Source: Anomalospiza imberbis (Eukaryota; Chordata; Aves; Passeriformes; Viduidae). From it: a DNA stretch of 64,000 bases. The notes below the pieces were generated by a model that saw only the letters and a list, made by a program, of their open reading frames with translations, was not told where the DNA came from and did no database searches. A program made the position numbers and the translations under genes. The stretch spans positions 11,506,501-11,570,500 of the forward strand of contig NC_089687.1 of the NCBI RefSeq assembly GCF_031753505.1, read 5' to 3'. This document shows, one piece after another, positions 46,801 through 60,275 of this stretch (position 1 is its first letter; each line of letters opens with the position of its first letter).

Positions 46801-49800
46801 GGGTAGGGTATTTCTCCATCCCAGGTCTTGCAGAGGATTTAGCAATTGTGGTCCTTATCCCTCCTGGACACAAAACATGTAGTTTTTACTGGAGAGGAGC
46901 AGAGCATTCAGCCCAAACCCATTTCTACTGTAGCTGCATCCAGCTCTGACTCTTCCTGTATTCAGAGAATTTACATTGTCATGAGGATGCAATCAGATAG
47001 CTGCACTTTGCAGCACGTGCGAGGAAGGCAGAAATCTCCATTGGTGCTTTTATTATCATGTATTTTAGGAGAGGGAAGATGAACTGCTGAGGAGGAGAGA
47101 GCCTGGACACAAGCAATGCTAAGAATTAATTGTTTACAGTTCTGATGATAAATTCAGTGCATGGATTAGTCCATGAGTATCTAACCTGCAGCATCTCTGT
47201 GGTGCATCTTCTCATGAATGTGCTGCTGGTGAGGCATGCAAGCAAAGCAGTTTATCCACAGTGCTGGCACCAAAGCTCTGTTTGATTGATAGATGAAGGA
47301 CAGACCTTGCTAAAGGACGGTCACAATTATGAGAGATTTATTGATTTGCTCTTTGGGGATGGACCATAAAAGGATAGGGCCTAATTGTGAGAAGTATGAG
47401 GGTGGCTCCTCACAGTGTATTAAATAGCAATAGCCATATATCTGTGTTTCAAGAAGTGGGAAGGATGTTTCCAGATCCTGCAACCATTGCACCTGCTGGC
47501 TCTTCAAGTCTGCATCACACAGACATAGAGCTGTTTTCCATGCCTAAGTCATTCCCCCTAATGATCACACCCCTCATTTCATTTTTGGAATTACACTATG
47601 CTGTTTTTTGGACCCAAAGTATTTCAGCTCCTTTATACCACCATTAATCCTGAAGCTCTTTAATTCTCCCAACGTCTTTTCCCCCCGATCAGTTTTGTGC
47701 AATTCTTAGCTTGTCATTTTTATTTACTACTTTCTACTTTCCCAGTGTTTACACATGTAACATGCTTGTTTTCACTTTCCCAATAAACAAGAATCCTATT
47801 TTTTTCAAACCAATATATTTGCTTTCCTCAGCCACAGGACTGTAGGACTGTAGCTATTTGAACATTTAGGGAGAAAAAAAGTTCCCAATTATAATTTGTA
47901 TTTTTCTACTCAAATTTCCCTTTATTACCTGGCTCAGTTGTTTTCAGCTCTCTGAAGCTGACATTTTAGAGTTGTAATGAGGGGTAATTGGTTTGCATGG
48001 GGCTCTGTTTGCACACAGCAAATGCAACTGTGTAGTGATCATTGGTAACTAAGCAACCAGTTATGTTTTATTTCTGTGATCAATTCCTTTCTATCTGTCA
48101 AGATTAAGTCTAACACAGCATGTGTCCACAAGGGATACAACAATTTGTGGAGTTAAGAACCCATCATCTAAAAGACTAAGAGCAACAGCAGCACAAGGCC
48201 TCTGACTTACTGCTCTGACTGCAGTCTCTTAGAGACATGGAACCTTTTTCTTTCAGTGCATGGGAAAGCTTAATGGTCTTAGAGTCTTCATGGTTTATGT
48301 AGAAGAAGTTCATTGGCTGCCACATTTTATTCCTGCAACTCAGGTAGCGACAGCCAACCTATATTTACCCTTTATCTGTTACAGCAAGTTGTTAACATTC
48401 AGAGGCTCTCTCTGATAGTCAGAAAGCCAAGTGGGACAGGCTTGAATTGCTTTGCTCCTACATCTTGGAAGGCAACCCAGCAGTGGTCACTGCAGGGGAG
48501 CTTCAAAAAATCCTGATTTTCTGCTCACTCATTCCATGGGAACACTTCTTTCTTCTATTTAACTGCGGATTATGCTCATCAATTTCAAGGGCTTGGAAAA
48601 CTCCTAGTCAGGAAGCAAGTAAGGATGGACGTCTCCAGGAAGGAAGGTGAGGTGGAAGCCAGATAACAGGGCAGGTTGAGACAGGAACCTTGGAAAAGGG
48701 GCACAGTCCCACTGCACCTAAACAGGAAGGGGCGAGTGAGTTCCACAATTGGATCTTTTCTCATCCAACAGAGAAACCTATAGTTCCAACACAGCTCTGA
48801 TGTCACCAAAGAAGTAAAGCCAAGCAGGTCAGAACAAGAACACACAGCATAAGCCAAATAAGGGGCAGGGCAAGGGCTTAAATGCAGTTCCCAGGCCAAT
48901 GGGTGGCAGGAGCAAGGGTGAAGGTCCCAGATGAGACTGGTCAAAGTAATTGGTGGCAGCTGTACAACACTCCTCAGCCTAAGCTTGGATCTGCTCTGCT
49001 ACCCAAATTCTGTTCCAGAGGGATCATTAGGAGACATATCATAGAAAATACATCCATTTTAGCTTCATGCAAAAAGAAAACGTGGTCCATCTGGAGCAGT
49101 TTGTAACAACTCTTCCACCACTGTCTGTCTACAGCAAATGTTGTATGGTGCTTAGAAAGAAATCTTTAGAAGCTCCATCTCCAGACTCAGTTTGCAACTT
49201 ATCCTTGTTGCTGCTTGCTGAAAGGAGCCATATGGATTTTGTACTGAACATTGCATAAATGCTAGTATGCAAGTATATTTAGAGGTGGCATATGGGCAGT
49301 AGTAAATGGAAGTGAGTGAGGTTTTTGGTTCAGATTACACAGGCAAGTTCAGTGAAGCAGATGCGCCCGTACATTAGTCAGGAAGCTTCATTATCTGGAG
49401 TCCCAGGTTCAGATCTTGATTGGGGTTTTTTCTGCACCTGCTTGTGCTGGCTGTTTTTTTCAACAGTACTAATGTTTGCCAGCAGATGTAGAAAACTTGA
49501 AGACTTCAGTCATTGTAAGAAAAATCCCACAACATACAGTCTGATCTGGGTTATACTGTAGAGCAGTCAGAGACAGCAACCTTTATTTTTTGAGGTCCTG
49601 TAGGTACAAAGGTACATATCAGAGTTATTTGCATCAATTTAGAAAAGTTATGTTGTAGTCTAGTTGCTGACAGAACAGCCTGCTATAGCTAGTAGATGTA
49701 GGAGATTGTTTTACTTTTTTTTGAATCCTTGCAGAAAACCAGAAAGTCCTGGGTATGTGGGAATTTGGGCTTCAGTGTCCTCGGTCAGGGAGAGTGGCAC

Positions 49801-52800
49801 GATTCATACTGGCACAGTGTGTCACAGCTCCTGCTGTGCCTGCCCCAGTCGGGGAGCAGGAACTTCTCCTGTGCTCAGACAACAGGTATTTGAGCTGGAT
49901 CTGAAAGTTCTGCACTGAGACCAATCTGGCATCAGATGAGCTGGTATCTGCATAGTAACTGGCTGTGTTAAACCATCTCCTACTTTTTTATTTTTCAGTG
50001 TTTGGGGAATTTACTCATAGAGCCTCAAGCAAAAAAAAAAAAATCCAAGTTGAGCAGAGATGGAAATTTTTCATGAAGCTGCAGATAAGGCATCCCCTTT
50101 GATGATAATACCACAATTTTATCTGCTCTGATTAAAAGGTTAATTAGATTTAGACCTCTTATGCACAAAGAAAAAATGACAGCATCCTGACAGATTTTTG
50201 CAGCTTGCTCAGAGGTTGTTTTACAGCTAATCCACTCTAGTTACTACAGTCCCCTGTTCTGTCACAGCCTGATGCCTCTTTTTTACAGCCTCACCTGCAC
50301 ATTAAACAGCAGCCGTAAAGCATTTTTTGCCACTGGTAATGCCAGCTGATGTGTCCTTTTTAAAGCCTACTCATTGCATCGCGTGCATTTCTCTTTGCAT
50401 AGGGAAGTAGTTAACTTTGAATGTCACCCAGCCCTATGGAGGCAAGTGGGAAGATGGATTATGTTGGCAGCAATCCATCCATCTGTTCATCTGCCAACCC
50501 TAATGTTTAGTTTTTCAAACTCCCAGTCGTCTTAAATAATGCTGACCTACAGGGTCTGGGGTGGGAAATGTCACATAGCTCATTTAGTCTTCCATTTCTT
50601 AAGAGGTAATTAAACTTTCTGAGGTGTTATAGATACATGCAGGAATTGTTGATGGACAGTACTTATGAGGTTGAGATTAAATTCTTTTCTGAGATGCTGT
50701 GTTGCATGAGACTCTTACCACAATGTTGGCTGCAGCATCTCCACTGTATCTTCTCAGAGTACTCCTTAAAAAAGGTGTTTACAAAGGATTCCTGCCTGTT
50801 TCCCATGAGGGATTAGATGTCTGCATGGACAGTGTTTCCTCTCTTTTGATTGGTATTGTGAAGTTGTATCAATAGTGTGGTTTTGCCTCCTTGCTATGCA
50901 GCTTTGGGTAGGTGTGTGTACTTCGTGACAACCACAAAGGCTGAAAACACTGGGCGCTGTGTTATTAAAAAAAAACTGGCTGGTTGCCTCCAACTCTGCC
51001 TTGATGTTCTTGGTTTAGTTTTTAGCACTACTTTGGTAAAATAAATGTGCATGCAAGAACTCTCATCAGCTGCTATGATCTGTGTCTTATTTTTTCCCAG
51101 CAGTGAAAAAAAAAAAGAGGGTTTACAAGAATGTAGTGACCTTCATTAGGCTCTTGGAATATTTTGCAAAATGGCATAGAAGTAATGATACCTAACTCAG
51201 GCTGTAAGAATCCCGAGCTGTTTGGAAACTGCCAGCTTCAGACCCTACTGGCATAAGAAGTGACATGGAGTGTCTTGTGATTCTGGTTCAGGGTGGGTCT
51301 TCATCACACTTAATGCTGTCTATATGATGTAGCAAATATTTAAGACCAGCAGCACATGGAGAAGGAATCTGATTCACTATCCTTCTCCCTCACTCTCTTA
51401 GGAAGAGCTGCAAAATTGCTGCATTTATTCTTTTCTTCACCATGTTACGTGTGCAGTTGCAAACCTGCACTGCAACTTGCAGCTTGCACAAAGTATCCAG
51501 TACATCTGAGCAAATAAAAACATTTTCTTACATCTGGCTTTAAACAAAGGGGCATGTCTTGCCTCCTCTTCCATCACCTTTCACTATAGTGTAGGGTCTG
51601 GCAGAAAACCAAAAAGGAAGAGTCCCAAGGCAATGTTGGTAAATTAGAATATATAGATGTGGTTGAGAACATCCCAGGAGTATATGCGCTGGTATTAATC
51701 AGTCTTAGAATTTGTTTCTTAATGATGGCTTTAAAACATCTCCAGTAAACCATGACACGACGTGTCTCACATGTGGTGAGAAATCCCATGGATCTGTACT
51801 GCCTCCAGTCTGATATCTTCAAATCCTGTTCCTGTGGGGTCACCTGAGTGTTAATGCTGGTGTCAAATACAGCCCAGAGTGATTCTCCCATCTTGAACAT
51901 ATCTGATGTGTTTTTAAGTCTTGATACTGCGGATCTCAGAAACCTTAGGTGACCAGCTGTTTAGGGCAAATCACACTTGGAAAGCTGCCCTGTGGAATGT
52001 GTGCTCCTCCCAGCATGCTGGGATTTGTGCCTAAAGACATTTATCCATGCACCTCCAAGTGGAGGAACCCAGAGCTCCAGCCCAGTCCAAATGCCAGTTC
52101 TGCTCAGCCCTAAGCTGCTCTGGGCAGTTCACTGCCTGTTGTGTCTCTGCAGTCACAGAATTGTTTGCAGAAAAGTAATAGCTGCAAACACAGCAGAACA
52201 GCAGTTCCCCACCGGCAGAGATCCTATTTCAAGAAGCTTTTATGTTCACCTTCTGTCTTCCAGTGTAGTAAAGCAGTTCCTGTCCTTGTCTGTCCCTACT
52301 GGTTTGTGGTGATACCTCCTTTCTTCCATCCGTAGCACTCACAGCCCTCCATTGCCTTGCTCTTAGCTGGGGAAAAGGCAGACACTGCAGCTGGCTCCGT
52401 GCTCTCCACCCTGGCCAGCAGTAGGTCAAACAGAGCACTTAGATGTGCTAATTGCAAGTCACAACATTTCCTACAGGGAAGACATGGGCTGGAGTTTTCT
52501 CCAGCCATCAGTGTTCCTAAAGCCTCTTCTATAGTCAGGTAGGCAAGAGGAGATAGAAAAAGAAATTCCAAGTAATTTCCATAGCTAATTGAAATGGAGG
52601 GGAAGGGAAGAGGTGCAAATCCAACTTGAAAGGGCAGCCTTTGCCTTTGATAATCAACTTGGGAAAAATAACTTACTGGAGCATTGAAGAATATGAAACA
52701 AAAGTAAATAAATGATGCTGTCAGTCTGATCAAAGGGTTGCTATACAAGGGAGACCCTCTGTCAGTGCTGGTCCAGCCTCCATGTGCTTAGGAACTTTAC

Positions 52801-55800
52801 CCGGTACTGTTCGATGAACAGCTACATGTAATGCAGAGAAAGAAACTGAATTTTCATCTTGGGATCTGTTCCTGGTGTGCTTTCAGACTCTGTAGGACAT
52901 TAGAACTAGGGATATCAAAAGATGCAAAAGATAGGGGCAGTGTAATTTTGTTTCCAGTTCCTCAGTTCACTGGAGGCAAAGGATCTGAACACACTGACAC
53001 ATCCATTGGATCTGATCTGCACTGGGACATTTACTAGCAAAACTATCCATGTAATGGTATTGCTATAGATAAGGCTCCCCTGTGGATATAATTCTTCTGT
53101 AATAACAGATCCAAATGAAAAAAAACTTTCTGGATTAAGAGTGCCTGTCAGGTGATGGAGTGATACATGCCTGGAGTGGTACTAGTGTTAGGAATAAAAG
53201 GTTCTATAGTAAATTTTTTTGTACTCCTAGACATAAAACAAAGCAGAAAAGATAAGAGTCTTTGCTAAGACAAAAAGCATAGTCTAAAATTTGCTAATCA
53301 TACTAAAATCTCACCCAAAACAAGGCATCTTGCAGTTTGTGCACTCCTTGGTGGGCTTAGATAAATAGCATCTGTAGAGAAAGAAGGAGTTCCACTGGAG
53401 CTTTATCACTTCTTCATTAATGTGACACCAACATGAATTAGGAATGATTTTCCCAGAGAAAGCAAGGTCAGAGAGAAGTGTTATTTTAGCAAAATGGCTC
53501 CTGTGCCCCAAATCCCAAGAACACTTGTGCAAAAGACCCAATTGTGACTGGAGCCCAGCCTGTCATTTCCAGTGGTCACTTGGCTGGGATTAAAGGTGAA
53601 AGGTTACTCTAAACTGCACATTGCAAAGTAGGAAGTCAAGAGAGAGCCCATGGCATCACCTTCAAAGAGAGCACAGCACTGATCCTCAGTGAAATAGAGC
53701 AAAAAACTGCAACAGTGGCTTTTCCACACTTGAAACAGCTCTGGAGAGGCAGGAAGTTCCCAGTGGCTATCGATGCAGCTGAATGAAATTGTCACTTGCA
53801 ATAAGGCATCCTGAGAGCTGGGGGAAATCCTGGCTCTGTGCCCACTGGCACAGGTCCAAGTGATATCACTGGAGCCAAGATTTTTAGTCTGTATGTGAAA
53901 TGAATTGCCAGGGTGAAGCTGCAAAAGTAATGCCTAGTAATGAAATCCACTTGCAGCACTGCACCTCTGCACCAGAGCCCTGCTGCGAGCAGGAGTGTTT
54001 GCACTGGCTCTGGGGAACATTGCGCCATTCTTGTAGGAGGCAGGAGGAGACAAGAGGTGTGAAGTGCCACTGAATTCATCAAGTATGTCGCACAGCTGCC
54101 CATTTGTAGGCAAACTCACATTTTTGTTGACCCACTTTTATTATTTTTTTGCTAGCTTTCACAGGATTCCCACCAACACCACAGAGTATCCATCAATATC
54201 ACCATAGCAACAAGAAGTCATTAATGGTATCCTGCCTATTGACAGTCAGAATCTAAAGGCTGCTGATCTGGGTGGTAAGCCATCACCATCAGTTTCAATG
54301 AGAAAGGAAAGAGCTCAGGGTCTCTGTGGAATCAATCCTTTCATTCTCCATCCTCTGCATGTCCCCAGAGAAGTCCTGCATTGTGTAATGGCAATAAGGG
54401 ACATATTTCTTCCCTTAGCAAGTTCTGTGCAATGTGTGCTTAGGGACCTGCTGCCAGGAAAAGATGGGGCTGGATTTGTTGCACAAGTAGGGATAAATGT
54501 GCCTCTCTTGGGTTTGTTTGCATGGGGCTGTGGTTCTGAGAGACACTTTACATTGCAAATAAGCAACTTATCCTTTAAACCTCCAGGGAGTTCAGAGCAA
54601 AGCGGGAGGCTTGGGGGCCAGGAAAGGGGAATGGCAGGCTAAACTGTGAGAAGAGATAAAAGACATGTCATATAATTCTGCTAAATGGTGAAGGAAGGGA
54701 AATTCTCAGCAGGTGTAAATTAGCATTGACAAGCAATTCTGATTTACACCCAGCTCATAGTCTGGTCCACAGTTTAATCAGCTGAAAAGCATCAGCATCT
54801 GAAAGGGAGGGGGTTGTTTAGAGATGCCCGTGGAAGGAGTTGAAAATCTGTGAAAAAGAAGAAAATAAATTCTCTTTGGTAGGTAGGGAAGAGCTTGTGA
54901 TGTTCCTTGGGACTGATGCAGAGGCGGAGCCTGGCCAGCTGCACCAGCTCCCTGTCAGGACTCCCACTGCCTTGTAGTGGCCAACATGCAGTGCTGGGCC
55001 ATCTGAGGATACATCCCTCAACTGAGACAGGTGGTGGGCACAATCCTGCCTGGTTTTCTGTAGAAGCACTGCCAAGTGCCTCCAGAGCCAAAGGAACAGA
55101 AAGTGTTACTGCCCATGGCCATCCACGCCTGGCCAGGACTACTGGCGCTGCTGTCATCCACATTTCCTCATGGCAAGCCTGCCTCTGCCAGCAGTATGAC
55201 ACAGTGCCTGACAGCTTTGGGATGTAACCAAGCAAGGTGTAGGATGAGATTGTACATGTCCCTCACCATCCTCAACACCCCCTTCCTCCCCCGAGATCTC
55301 TTTCTGATCTCACATGTGCTGGCATGGAAGAGCTCTGCTCATCCACCTACCCTAAGCTTTGGGGAACGCTGGAGTGGCTTCCAGTGCAAAGTTAACAAAC
55401 TGGGGTCAACATAATTAAGTTGTGGGGCTTCTTTCCCCACTAGTGAGATGGGAGCCAAGGTTCATATTGCCTGGTTGGAAAGACTGGTGCGGTATGCCAT
55501 TGGTGCACTCAAAGTTTTACATTTGTGGCTGCGCTGCAAATGTTTTCCTAGTACAAGGAAGGGAGTAGGAACTTTGGATGTACAGCTTATTCTTAGAACT
55601 AGGGTGTGATTTCTTTCCTGTGCACCATGCATTTTAAGGATCAGGCTGAGACACTGGGGACAATCGTAGAACAAGGAAGAAGGAATACCCTTCAGCCACC
55701 CTGAGAGAGCCAACTGCATAGGACTGGTTTTCTGTTTTCCTTCTGGGACTGGTAGAAGCAATGTAATAGGGCATGCGAAGTGCTGCTTCTGTGTGCCATG

Positions 55801-55854
55801 ATGGTCTTGTACTGCTAGTTCAGCCAGGGGTATTTCCACCCTGAAAGAAATCCA

Positions 55855-55940
55855 GCATCATGACTCAGGCCCTGCAAATCATGAGATTAAATCATGAGTT
55901 AAATGACAATATTAAAAAATGACTTGATTTTATTTTTCCC
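55855..55940. repeat. Possible ancient interspersed repeat with AATCATGAG units
   Basis: AAATCATGAG occurs twice (55876 and 55889) in a TCATGA-rich stretch, resembling an old amniote repeat in which this word recurs. The family is not named with confidence. Confidence 0.3.
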
Positions 55941-58900
55941 AGTAAGTGTGTGACTTGGCTTTTTACCTTTTTCTTGCCAGAAAGTGAATGAAAATGGTGA
56001 GTTGAAATGCTGATCTTCAATGCACAACAGATAACAACATTCAGCTTAGGTGAAGGCTCTGTTGATCCTCCTCACTTTGCTGCTGGGGGAAGGAAGCAGC
56101 CAGCCCTTTCCTCCTACTGACTTTTTTTACTTCTCCTTGTCACTGCTCATACTCAACTGATCCATTGTGCCCTGCTTTTTTTGCACTGTCCCTTCTGCCT
56201 TCCTCAAACACATGCAGAGAGGATCAAGACAGATTTAGATGATCTGAGGTATAGTTCCCCACCTCATCATTTTTCAGCTACAGACGTGCTCCATCTGTGT
56301 TTCTCTTTCCAAAAGGATGTGCTGCTGACCACAGCTGGAGGCAGAGCACTGGGCTGGCAGTAGTGGGCTGCCTCACAAAGGCGTGTGAGTCACTGACTGA
56401 GCATATCAGGGCTGGGCTGGGGCACACCTCTGGCAGGGAGCCAGAGGAGAACAGTCTGGAGCTGGCACTGGGAAGTCACAACTGATGTTGGACCCTTTGC
56501 TGAGACTGAGCTTCAAGTCACAGCCTTAACCTCTTCTTCTCCCTGCTTCCCAAGAAATAACAAATTCACTTGTAGCCATATTGGAACCATTTTCTGCAGT
56601 TAGTGCTGATGTTATACCTATGCAGAGTGGGAATTTGAAGGAGAAGTGGAGGTGCCAGCTTGTAAAGTGAGCTAACATATGGCTTTATAATTCCCAGATC
56701 TCACAGGGGGATGGGTAGGTTTTCCTGGCTCAGGTTTGCCTCTGAAAACTGCATGTGTCTTTGCCAGGTATGGAGCAAGGTCAGAGCCTGTGCTCAGATC
56801 ATGTCTGTTCCTCATAAGGCCAATAGTGAGTGATGTGTGTGTGTGCCAAGACAGGGGGGTGGTCAGCAAGATCTGCTCTGCCTGACTCGAAGGCCTGGGA
56901 ATGCTTGGTTCAGGATGTCTGCACAGGTCAGGGGAAACCACCTGGGTCCTAAACATCAGCTAACTCAAACCTGAGCATTGTCTCTGCAGGTTAGAACCCT
57001 GTGGACTCCTTCTCCAGCTGTAAGACGGAGCGGAGTGGCTCACAGTGTTACAGACAAGGGCAGCATCTGTCAATTAGATGCACCCTGCAGGTTCATAGGT
57101 GCTGTGGGGGGTCTTCCCATGAGAGGACTTCATTGCAAATGGAACTTGTTTATCCTGAGAGGGAGTCATCCAAAGGAGCTTTGTGGTCAACCAGGGTGTT
57201 GAGTCACTGAAAGCCTGGCAGATGGTGGGTGCTGCCATCTCTTGGGATGCTTCACAGCTGATGATGACAAGCAGCTCCAGCTGGGGCACTTGATGGGGGT
57301 GTCACACTGATGTCTCCAGGAGCATTTGCTACACAATCAACTTACTCAGCCTTCCTTTGCTGCAAGATGAATGTCAGTCCTCTGAAGCTCCAGTCCCTCT
57401 GCTGCATCAGCAGCAGGACTGTTGGAGCAATATTATCCAAGAGATTGAGTGGTGCATTGCTGAGACGAAAGGAAGTACCATTTCCCAAAGCAGGGAATCA
57501 AGAGGGAGCACAAGTCGCCTTGCAAGTATGCTACCTGAAATCAGTGTGCTGGAATGCCTGCCCTTGGAGGTAGGCTGGAAGCATCATCTCATCATAGCCT
57601 TTTTGAAAGTGGAACAAGGGGAAAGCCATGATGGGTGTCAAGAAGGAGAAGCTGCTCAGACTAAGAGAGCAGCCAGAAAAATTCATCAAGGGCACTGCTG
57701 CTAAGTGCACAGGTGTGTGGAGCAGTAGGGCTTCTCAGGTGAAACCTTTTATGTCAATAAAAATAGTTCCCAAACAGCTTAAAAATCCTACAGAAAAGGA
57801 GCCAAGAATACTTAAGTGAGTAGATAAAATTTTGAGAGTAGTTTTTCCACTGCCTTGAGACTATTTTGGAGCCAATCTGGCCCAAATAGAAACTCACATG
57901 AAACTATGGTGATTCCTACGCTCTCCCTGTTGGAATGGAGCAGGATGTTCCTGTGGTGATCAACAGACACTGTGGACAGATTCTCCTGTGACACATCTGG
58001 CCGGCACACGTGTGCCCTTTGGGCTGCTCTGACCAGCCAGCCCTGACTGTAGCCAAGACCAGTTTTTCTGGACAAGTTGTTAACAACAAGTTGTTGTGTT
58101 GTGTTGAATGCAGTGAGATGGAGGAAGACTTGGAGAAGCAGGAAAAAAAATCCATAAAAGGATTAGGAAAAGATATGTGAAAGGAGGAAAACGGCTTGAC
58201 AATATCACATGGTGAAGCAAGCAGCTCATAACACAGCAGAATTTAATGCCATTGCCTGTGCTCTCAACACCCTCTTGATGCTGGGCTGTACTGTGTCTTC
58301 AGGGGTTCCCCATGTCAAACTGTCTCTGAGACTTTGTGGTTCTTGCTTATGCTTAAGGTGAGAACAGAGGGACTATAAATCAGTGAGCAGACTATAAAGG
58401 TTATTGTTTTCCCATTATTACCTGGTTTTGAAATCAATCTGGCAGTTGTTCCTCTTGTTAGCAATCCTGATTTATGCCATACAGAGGACAATGAAAGCAT
58501 TGATAATACTGTAAACTCAGGGAAAGTTATGGTTAGCTGTTTACCCTAGGAAGGAGAAAGAAACCCAGGAAATTGTACTGGTTCAGAGAACTGCTGTGGC
58601 TGTACCTCTCCTGCTGCAATTAACAGACACTATGTAAGCTGTGTTCCTGTTTCAGCTGCGACAACAGACAAAAAAACCCCAAGAAATTTAACTGCAGTCA
58701 CCTTAGATTCATCAACCAGTTTCTGCAGCACAGCACTGGTTAAGAGAACAGCTAAGAAAGCAAATACAGCCAAGGCACCTTTCTTTTTCTTGTTAACCTT
58801 TAATATGAAAAAAGTAAAACATCTGGCATTCTTTCCCTTGAGACTGCTGGTGTTCTGCTAGGCAGCTGAAGTGATGTGCATGACGTGTCAGTAAGCAGAT

Positions 58901-60225
58901 CATGCTGTGACCATGAGGTTTGCTGTATCAGATAGCACAAAACTCACAGCCGTAAAATAGATTGCAAAAATCCTTTATATAGCTCTTTGAAATGTGCTGT
59001 TCACTTCCCTCTAGCTAGCTGGATCTCTGAAATAAAAGGGAGATTGTAGTCCAGAATAAACCAACCTCTGTTCAGTGCTGCAATTTGCAAAACCTAGTGC
59101 AGAGACATTAGAATAAAATCCGAAGGTTAGTGTAATCTCTTATTTCAAGATGGAGTAAGGATCTGCAGTTATTCCCCTCCCTTGGAAGCAGGAGTTTGCT
59201 GTGATGGCCATGACTTGGAAGCTCGTTTGCTTGTGACTGAAATGTTGTAAATGTGGAAAGTGGAAAATGTACCAGTCTCACTTGATGTCTCTGATCAAGC
59301 AGGAGATGCCAGACAATAGCAAGCCGCTCTCCACAATTTCATGGAACAAATGTCCATGTTTGAGAAGTCTGTAGAGTAAACCTTGCTGCAGTGACCTCTG
59401 CAAAGCAGCACCAGCCCTACTGAGTAAACCTACTCAGCCCTGCCAGATTTGGTGGCCTCTCTTCCTGAGGCCTTGTGAGGCTGTGTGATCCCTTGTCCTG
59501 GTATTCCTGGAGTCCTTGAACATGTCTGGTCTTCTCCACAGTGTTTTTCATCAGCAATGAGCTACTTACCCTGTGCGTGCCTGCTTCATCCTCCTGACAC
59601 TTTGTCTCGTGCTTTGCTGGGAAGGTCAGCCAGGCAGAACGGTTCTGATGTGTTTGGGAAGAAATAATTTATCCTTCAAGCTTTAATCCTTTAGAAATAA
59701 GTTCTTGGGGGAGATTTTACAGGAAAATTAAGGTTAATGGCAAGTCTCCAAGCAGGCACTTATCAGAGCAGTGGAGAAGTTGATTAAACAGAATCACATA
59801 GAAAATAAGCTGAGCACACATTGCCCTTAGTCTTATGCTCACTTAAGTCATGAGGCTCATAACCACTAGAAACTTTTCAGTCCTTGAGCCAGGGAACAGG
59901 AAAGTGTTTCACAGACAATGTGATTGAGGAGCAGTGATGTGCTGCAGCAGCAGCCAACACTAAACTCTGCTTTGCTATTTGGCTTGGAATAAGTGACCAT
60001 TGGCCTGGAGGATTGCTGGTCTAGAATAAAGCCTGAACTTTGGGTAGGTGTGGACAGGATTGCCTGAAGTACCCAGGGGGGTAAATGAAGGAGCGTAGCC
60101 TTCATCCACAGTGAGCAGTGCTTGGTCTAACTGGAGGAGAGCAGAGGATACATTTGGGCTGCTGTGTACCTTTAGGAGAGGGTAAATTAGGACCCAGAGT
60201 TGGGTCACCATGTAAAAAATTAACA

Positions 60226-60275
60226 TTTCCCTTCCTTCCTTCCCTCACTCCCCCCCTCCCTCACCCCCTCACACT
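60226..60275. repeat. CCTT/CCCT pyrimidine-rich tract
   Basis: A stretch of CCTT, CCCTCA and C-runs about 50 bases long, with no gene beside it. Confidence 0.8.

Noticed and set aside
48044..48058. RFX X-box-like GGTAACTAAGCAACC
   Set aside because: The half-sites are direct rather than inverted, so it does not fit the X-box palindrome.
58076..58087. Perfect palindrome GTTGTTAACAAC
   Set aside because: It lies in a GTT-rich simple stretch and does not match a complete HNF1 site; likely low-complexity coincidence.
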